From Candidatus Poribacteria bacterium (GTDB lineage Bacteria; Poribacteria; WGA-4E; JAJDTR01), in assembly GCA_022827055.1 (NCBI GenBank), contig JAJDTR010000052.1:1-64000 (forward strand): 64,000 bases of DNA, written 5' to 3'. A model generated the notes under the pieces. The model saw only the letters and a program-made list of their open reading frames with translations, was not told the origin of the DNA and made no database searches. Shown piece after piece: positions 58,996 to 64,000 of this stretch (position 1 is its first letter; every line of letters starts with the position of its first letter). Both the position numbers and the translations under genes were made by a program.

Positions 58996-61266
58996 ATGGA
59001 ATCACTTCAGGGTATTCTAGAACGAATCGTCTTCGAAAATGCCGAAACAGGTTACACGATAGGTAGGCTCTCCTCGCATGAATACCCCAATGAACTAATC
59101 ACAGTTGTCGGCAACCTTGCGTCTGCCAACGCCGGTGAAAGTGTACTCCTCAAAGGGATTTGGACCAACAATCCAAAATACGGCAGACAGTTTCAGATTG
59201 AAGGGTATGAAACAGTCCTGCCTGCGACGGTCGTGGGTATGAGGAAATATCTAGGCTCTGGCCTTATTAAAGGAATAGGCCCCGTCATGGCGGGACGAAT
59301 CGTCAATCGTTTCGGTATGGACACTATGGAGGTGATTGAGACTGTCCCCAAAAAGTTGATGCAGGTACCCGGGATCGGAAAAAAGCGGGTTGATATGATT
59401 ATGGAAGCGTGGGAAGCTCAACGAGAAGTGAAAAACGTAATGCTCTTCTTGCAATCTCATAACGTGAGCACTACCCATGCGGCAAAAATCTATAAGACTT
59501 ACGCGAGCGATTCCGTGCCGATTGTCCGCGAAAACCCGTACCGCCTCGCTGACGACATCTACGGCATAGGGTTCAAAACTGCCGATACGATTGCGGAGAA
59601 ACTTGGAATGGACAACGAATCGCCACACCGCGTCAAAGCCGGTTTGAAATACGTGCTGAGTCAGAAGGCGGACGAGGGACATGTCTTCCTATATCGTCAC
59701 GAGTTGGTAACAGCATGCGAAGAGATATTGAGCTTGTCACCTGAAGCGATTGAAGCCGGGATAGCGGAGTTGAGCGTCAATGAGGAACTTATCCCCGAGA
59801 ACTTGGGTATTCTCGATGCGACCGAGGCTGCCGAGGCTGAGGAAGCCGTGTATCTTGCACCCTTTTATTATTCAGAGATTGGCGTCGCGAATAATCTTTC
59901 ACGGCTTTTGAAATGCCCTACTGCCGTGCACAAGCCGGGTTTTGTGGATTATTCGATTACGCAACTCGAAACCAAGATGGGAATGGCGTTTGCGTCAAAC
60001 CAGCGAAAAGCAATCACGAAAGCATTGACTTCGCGAGCAATGATCTTGACGGGCGGACCGGGTACTGGAAAAACAACCACGACAATCGGGATTATTTATC
60101 TGTTCGAGCAACTTGGAAGACGCATTACTTTAGCCGCCCCAACGGGGCGCGCCGCGAAACGTCTCAGCGAAACAACAAAGCGCGAAGCGAAAACTATTCA
60201 CCGCCTTCTGGAGTTCTCGCCACAGGGTAACGGTTTTAAACGGAACGCAGAAAATCAGCTGGAAACAGACGTAGTCATCATTGACGAGATTTCAATGGTC
60301 GATCTCGTGTTGATGAACAACTTACTGAAGGCGGTCCCATCGGAAGCCAGCCTCATACTCATCGGCGACGTAGATCAATTGCCTTCGGTCGGGGCGGGGA
60401 ACGTACTTAAAGACCTAATTACGTCCGAGATGATTACGGTTGTGAAACTGACGGAGATTTTTCGACAGGCACAAGAAAGTCTGATTGTGACCAACGCCCA
60501 TCGTGTTAATCGCGGGATATTCCCCGAGGCAGCGGGATCACCAGACCGCAATTTTTTCTTCATCGAGGAAACCGAACCGGAAGAAGTCCTTACTTGTATT
60601 TGCAATTTAGTCCGAACCCGCCTGCCCAAGCACTACGACTACCATCCGATGGATGACATCCAGGTGCTCTGCCCGATGCGCCGCAGTACGGTCGGCACAG
60701 ACAATCTCAATAAGGAATTACAAGAGGCTTTAAATGCGAATTCGACTGAAACGGTAAGAGGAGGACGGAATTTTCGGGTTGGCGATAAAGTAATGCAGGT
60801 GCGCAACAATTACGACTACGAAGTATTTAACGGGGATATTGGCCGCATCTCAGGGGTAGACGCGGTCGAAAAGCAGGTCTTAATCTCGTTTCCGGAAAAG
60901 GTTGTCCGCTACGATATGGCAGATCTAAATGAGTTGGTCTTGGCTTATGCCACTACCGTCCACAAGGCCCAAGGAAGCGAATATCCGGCTGTTGTGATTC
61001 CGCTTCTGACGCAACACTACATGATGCTTCAGCGCAATCTACTCTACACCGCAATCACTCGGGCGAAGGAATTAGTTGTCATCGTTGGAACGAAAGAGGC
61101 GCTTGGCATTGCCATCCGCAACAACAAAGTTGTTGAAAGAAATAGCCATCTCGTAAGTCGGATTCGCGGGACATTCGAACAACCGGGAGAAGCCATTGGA
61201 CCAAAAACCTCCGGCGAAACTTTGGAAGACGGTGATTGGCTCTTCCCGAGGGCATCAACGATGTGA
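58996..61266 (+). CDS. recD2: RecD2-type ATP-dependent DNA helicase
   Basis: This 756-residue SF1B helicase has an N-terminal OB-fold/HhH region (GLIKGIGPVMAGRIVNRFG, VPGIGKKRVDMIMEAW), Walker A GGPGTGKTTTT (353-359 for GGPGTGK), motif II DEISMVD, and motifs with GDVDQLPSVGAGNVL and ATTVHKAQGSEYP. It unwinds DNA 5'-3' in repair without RecBC. It lies 65 bp after thrC, with a short intergenic gap, so the two may be co-transcribed. Confidence 0.94.
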   Translation: MESLQGILERIVFENAETGYTIGRLSSHEYPNELITVVGNLASANAGESVLLKGIWTNNPKYGRQFQIEGYETVLPATVVGMRKYLGSGLIKGIGPVMAGRIVNRFGMDTMEVIETVPKKLMQVPGIGKKRVDMIMEAWEAQREVKNVMLFLQSHNVSTTHAAKIYKTYASDSVPIVRENPYRLADDIYGIGFKTADTIAEKLGMDNESPHRVKAGLKYVLSQKADEGHVFLYRHELVTACEEILSLSPEAIEAGIAELSVNEELIPENLGILDATEAAEAEEAVYLAPFYYSEIGVANNLSRLLKCPTAVHKPGFVDYSITQLETKMGMAFASNQRKAITKALTSRAMILTGGPGTGKTTTTIGIIYLFEQLGRRITLAAPTGRAAKRLSETTKREAKTIHRLLEFSPQGNGFKRNAENQLETDVVIIDEISMVDLVLMNNLLKAVPSEASLILIGDVDQLPSVGAGNVLKDLITSEMITVVKLTEIFRQAQESLIVTNAHRVNRGIFPEAAGSPDRNFFFIEETEPEEVLTCICNLVRTRLPKHYDYHPMDDIQVLCPMRRSTVGTDNLNKELQEALNANSTETVRGGRNFRVGDKVMQVRNNYDYEVFNGDIGRISGVDAVEKQVLISFPEKVVRYDMADLNELVLAYATTVHKAQGSEYPAVVIPLLTQHYMMLQRNLLYTAITRAKELVVIVGTKEALGIAIRNNKVVERNSHLVSRIRGTFEQPGEAIGPKTSGETLEDGDWLFPRASTM

Positions 61267-61331
61267 GCCTTAGCCTCGGTTCGGTTTTCTACAAGCCTTC
61301 AGAGGTTGCGCAATCCTTCCACGTTATCGAG

Positions 61332-61859
61332 TTACTGCTTCTCCCAGATTTGCAAGTTGTGTCTCGGCAAATCAAAAGGATACTCTCCGTACTCCAACAC
61401 AGGCAAACCTCTATCGTCTACCGTGACGACAACAAAAAGTTGATGTGGGGAAACACTTGTGTCCACGCGCTCAATAAACTGCCACGTATCGCCTTCGTGA
61501 GATGTTATCTTCACTTTAGTCCAGAGTATACCGTCACCACCCGTATATGTTCCATCCGATATCAACACCTTATGGGGCGGATCCGGAGGTAAGGTGAAAC
61601 TCTCCCCTATAGTTGAGGTAGAGTTTAGGTGCGTGTGTGACACGAGAACCCAAGTTCCCGGCACAGGTACCTCAACTCCGTTCTGATCCACAACCCAAAC
61701 ATGGTCGCGATCCTCTATTAAAGTCGGGATGTCAGGATGGGAAGACTCCGCGTCCAGTATTCGCTGAATCTGACTACAGGAAAAAAGTCCCGCATGCAAC
61801 ACGGCGATAGTCAATACAAGCGCTAATTTTATGATATATCCGTTTCTGATGTTCATCAT
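61332..61859 (-). CDS. Hypothetical lipoprotein
   Basis: This protein of about 175 residues has a lipoprotein signal with LFSC near 22-25. The mature part (LIEDRDHVWVVDQNGVEVPVPGTWVLVSH, then HKVLISDGTYTGGDGILW and HEGDTWQFIERVDTSVSP) looks beta-rich, like a small extracytoplasmic domain. The ATG at 61859 has AGGA 8 nt upstream. It converges tail-to-tail with recD2. Family unknown. Confidence 0.65.
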   Translation of the reverse strand: MMNIRNGYIIKLALVLTIAVLHAGLFSCSQIQRILDAESSHPDIPTLIEDRDHVWVVDQNGVEVPVPGTWVLVSHTHLNSTSTIGESFTLPPDPPHKVLISDGTYTGGDGILWTKVKITSHEGDTWQFIERVDTSVSPHQLFVVVTVDDRGLPVLEYGEYPFDLPRHNLQIWEKQ

Positions 61860-62355
61860 GAACTCTGTCCTTTTGAACCAAAAAGTAGAATTCCGTACGT
61901 TATTTTCAAAACTCATCAGCTCGATTTTGTGCATTTGAGCGGCATAGCAATCGGTGTCAATCAAGTAAGGAAGAAATGCGTTTGGTCCTCTAGTTGACCA
62001 TTTAAAAAGTCGCTGGCGGTTTCTAATACCTTGCGGGTGACGTGTTGGATTTCACTTGAAAATTGGCGTTACACGGCGGGGCAACGGAATCTCTATCGCG
62101 GTTATTGTCCCTACCCTCGATCCCTCGTTATTCACTCGGCTGAGGGGTAAACTATCGCGTTCCCTATTTGGCCACTCGATCTCCTCCGAAGCGGGAGAAG
62201 GTATTAAGGCGCATACGCATTGTTTATTTCCAGAGGGATGTCACAAAACCTCGATATTGTGTTGTCGCCCGTTAGGAGGGGAGTGTCGGATTGATAATTC
62301 AAAAAATCTGGTCCTTACCGCCAATGAGATGAAAGCCCTACTCGCGGCACTGAAT
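61860..62355. other. About 496-bp intergenic region with repeat remnant
   Basis: It contains GAATCTCTATCGCGGTTATT near 62089-62108, the reverse complement of the end of the GATCAAGCGA dispersed repeat family. A plus-strand reading frame at 62056-62436 lacks family features and runs into the glycosyltransferase gene on the opposite strand; I do not call it. Confidence 0.5.
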
Positions 62356-63486
62356 TCAAGCTTTCAATACCGCTTGGTACACATCGTAAGTGCGGTCGGC
62401 TATTGCTTCCCAAGTAAATTCTTTCACTCTCTGTAGTCCACGTTGGATAAGTTGATTGACTAACGACGGATTTCGCGCAATCTGCTCAATCCGATCAGCC
62501 AGTTCTTCGGAATCTCCCTCCGGGAAAATTAATCCCGCGTCCCCGACGACAACAGGAATCTCGCCGGAATCTGAACCGATTACCGGCACCTCACACGCCA
62601 TCCCCTCAATAAGAACCCGACCAAAGAATTCAACCCAGTCCGGCGTCGTAAGTGATGGTAAAACAATCGTATCCATGCAGTTGACATACTCGGGGACCTG
62701 TTCGGGCAGCATTTCGTCAACCCACACAATCCTGTCGGCGATTCCGAGTTCTTCCGCAATCTTAACCAGATCTGTTTTGTACTCTCCGTTCCCAACAATC
62801 AAGAGCCGGTATTCGATATCAAGTCTGGCAGCCGCGGAAACTAATGTCTTTAGTCCCTTGCTTTCTACTATTCGACCTAGATAACCGATTACAAAGTAAC
62901 CGCGCAATCCAAGGGAAGTACTCAACTGTTCTACGTCCATCTTGTGGAACAACCTAAGATCCACGCCATTTGGAAAAGGAACTGCCTCTCCATGATAACC
63001 GCGCTGTTCCAATATGCGTGCCGCATTCTCACTCAGCGGAAATGCCATGTTCGTTTCTCGGAACACCCGTCGCTCGATCCAGGTTGGCAGAAAGCCGAAC
63101 TTTTGTTTGGCGGGGATGCTTAATGATGTTCGAAAAATGAATCGACTGCTAGGACAGTATTTCCGTTTAAGTCGAACTACCTGTAGAGCGTTTATGCTCC
63201 AAGGTTCTTCTTCAAGGTGTATTATTTCTGGTTGGAAATCTTGGAAATGTGTGCGCAAGTTGCTTCGGTAGTAGAATCGGCTCCCATAGCCCGAGAAACG
63301 TATCGGGTAAGGAAACTCATTGCAGCGAACCTCCGAATCCGGCTGAAAGAGGATTTCTTGAATGCTTTCATACCATCGATCGGTTGTTATCACCCGCATC
63401 TCTACGCCTTGCCGTTCCGCGATGAGGGCAAACTTGCGCCGATAGGGCTTCATTATGTAGGAGTGGGAAAGCACTAAAACGCGCAA
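62356..63486 (-). CDS. Glycosyltransferase family 4 protein
   Basis: This 376-residue GT-B fold protein has the N-terminal MRVLVLSHSYIMKPYRRKFALIAER pattern and the C-terminal sugar-nucleotide region GYLGRIVESKGLKTLVSAAARL, IVGNGEYKTDLVKIA and the EX7E-like FGRVLIEGMACEVPVIGSDSGEIPVVVGDAGLIF. It would transfer a sugar to a lipid-linked or polysaccharide acceptor at the inner face of the membrane. The start is TTG at 63486. No other cell-wall genes are in view. Confidence 0.85.
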   Translation of the reverse strand: MRVLVLSHSYIMKPYRRKFALIAERQGVEMRVITTDRWYESIQEILFQPDSEVRCNEFPYPIRFSGYGSRFYYRSNLRTHFQDFQPEIIHLEEEPWSINALQVVRLKRKYCPSSRFIFRTSLSIPAKQKFGFLPTWIERRVFRETNMAFPLSENAARILEQRGYHGEAVPFPNGVDLRLFHKMDVEQLSTSLGLRGYFVIGYLGRIVESKGLKTLVSAAARLDIEYRLLIVGNGEYKTDLVKIAEELGIADRIVWVDEMLPEQVPEYVNCMDTIVLPSLTTPDWVEFFGRVLIEGMACEVPVIGSDSGEIPVVVGDAGLIFPEGDSEELADRIEQIARNPSLVNQLIQRGLQRVKEFTWEAIADRTYDVYQAVLKA

Positions 63487-63570
63487 TCGGAGTGTTCTTC
63501 CTCACATAGACAGGCAGGGATTCAGTAGGACAAATTCTATGCTATACGTTAGTAGTCTACCTAATACTGA

Positions 63571-64000
63571 CTAATACTGATTGCTGAAAAACGGAGGTTC
63601 TTCCGAAGTTTCGCTTTCGTCAGGTTCCGCCTCGGACGTGTCATTATCGGCTAATTCCGTTTCAGCCATGTCGACATCCGAAAGATTCGATGAGTCGGAC
63701 GTATCGTCCGCAGTGAACAATTGATCGGCATCAAGTCCTTCATGGCGCCCGTTAACGCCACTCAACATGGTCATTAATCCTTCAATGCGCTCACGTATCT
63801 CAATCTTCTCTCTGTCAATTTCATCCCGTTCTTGGTCACGCTCTTCTTGAAGCTGTTTCAAGTCAGCTTCAACATGCAGAAGTTCTTGATTTCGGTTTTC
63901 GAGGTCCTGAATCCACTCTTCTTTCTGCTGGAGTTCGCCTTGCAACTGGCTAATTTGCGATTCAAGCGCAAGTTTATCCTCCCGCAGACTTTGAATGGTA
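63571..64000 (-). CDS. Coiled-coil protein, C-terminal end only (runs off window)
   Basis: The frame is open from the window end to the stop at 63571, so this is the C-terminal part of a longer protein. It shows a heptad-rich coiled coil (EDKLALESQISQLQGELQQ and on through EERDQERDEIDREKIEIRERI), then an acidic Asp/Ser/Glu-rich tail (DTSDSSNLSDVDMAETELAD) and PPFFSNQY at the end. Family cannot be named from this fragment. Confidence 0.7.
   Translation of the reverse strand, partial: TIQSLREDKLALESQISQLQGELQQKEEWIQDLENRNQELLHVEADLKQLQEERDQERDEIDREKIEIRERIEGLMTMLSGVNGRHEGLDADQLFTADDTSDSSNLSDVDMAETELADNDTSEAEPDESETSEEPPFFSNQY

Noticed and set aside
62056-62436. Plus-strand reading frame of 126 codons
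   Set aside because: No recognisable family; it overlaps the glycosyltransferase gene on the opposite strand and includes a repeat remnant.

Overview
The window looks like a chromosomal segment of an uncultured, probably aerobic, Gram-negative-like bacterium. The dispersed ACTCC-nnn-GGAGT hairpin repeats, a REP-associated transposase remnant and the respiratory gene mix (caa3-type oxidase cluster with two subunit III genes, b6f-like complex with multihaem cytochromes, CydA-like protein without CydB) fit Candidatus Poribacteria or a relative in the Planctomycetes-Poribacteria range. This placement is inference from gene content; no rRNA or other marker is present. I see no tRNA, CRISPR array or prophage. 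Almost everything from 1 to 55 kb is on the minus strand; 56-61 kb is on the plus strand.

Layout. 0-1 kb: a REP-like hairpin array, a decayed RAYT transposase and two inverted REP hairpins. 1-5 kb: a TPR protein translationally coupled to a TonB-like/VWA protein. 5-7 kb: a DRG/OBG-type TGS GTPase between two repeat-rich gaps. 7-11.3 kb: a Gld-like export set (DUF4340, GldG, GldF) without its ATPase. 11.4-22.6 kb: a haem/Fe-S/stress block with coproheme decarboxylase, DUF420 and CopD-like membrane proteins, a radical SAM/SPASM protein, an Mrp ATPase, two universal stress proteins and a BMP lipoprotein. Four genes in this block carry six copies of a short helical domain like the C-terminal domain of protochlorophyllide reductase subunit B (PCP_red). 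22.7-23.9 kb: an Nmad3-like protein and a small membrane protein.

23.9-50 kb is one large respiratory supercluster. Read in the direction of transcription it runs: Rieske protein, cytochrome b6, subunit IV, octahaem cytochrome c, monohaem cytochrome c, cupredoxin-like protein, CydA-like protein, dihaem cytochrome c, monohaem cytochrome c, cytochrome c/ethylbenzene-dehydrogenase-like protein, second cupredoxin-like protein, ABC transporter, then cytochrome oxidase subunits II and I, haem A synthase, haem O synthase, a 36-residue membrane peptide, subunit III (two copies), subunit IV and the SCO copper chaperone. Together these could carry electrons from quinol through cytochromes c and copper proteins to oxygen, and the block at 11-18 kb could supply haem and metal centres.

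50-64 kb: SbcC/SbcD nuclease, an unknown 431-residue protein, threonine synthase behind an apparent attenuator-type RNA leader, RecD2 helicase, a lipoprotein, a glycosyltransferase and the end of a coiled-coil protein.

Three toxin-antitoxin loci are present. One is intact and sits between two ABC transporter genes (33 kb). In the other two (19 kb and 38 kb) the antitoxin is intact while the toxin carries both a nonsense codon and a frameshift. The most promising leads are the PCP_red-domain block, the b6f/octahaem/CydA-like respiratory chain, the structured thrC leader and the REP/RAYT locus.
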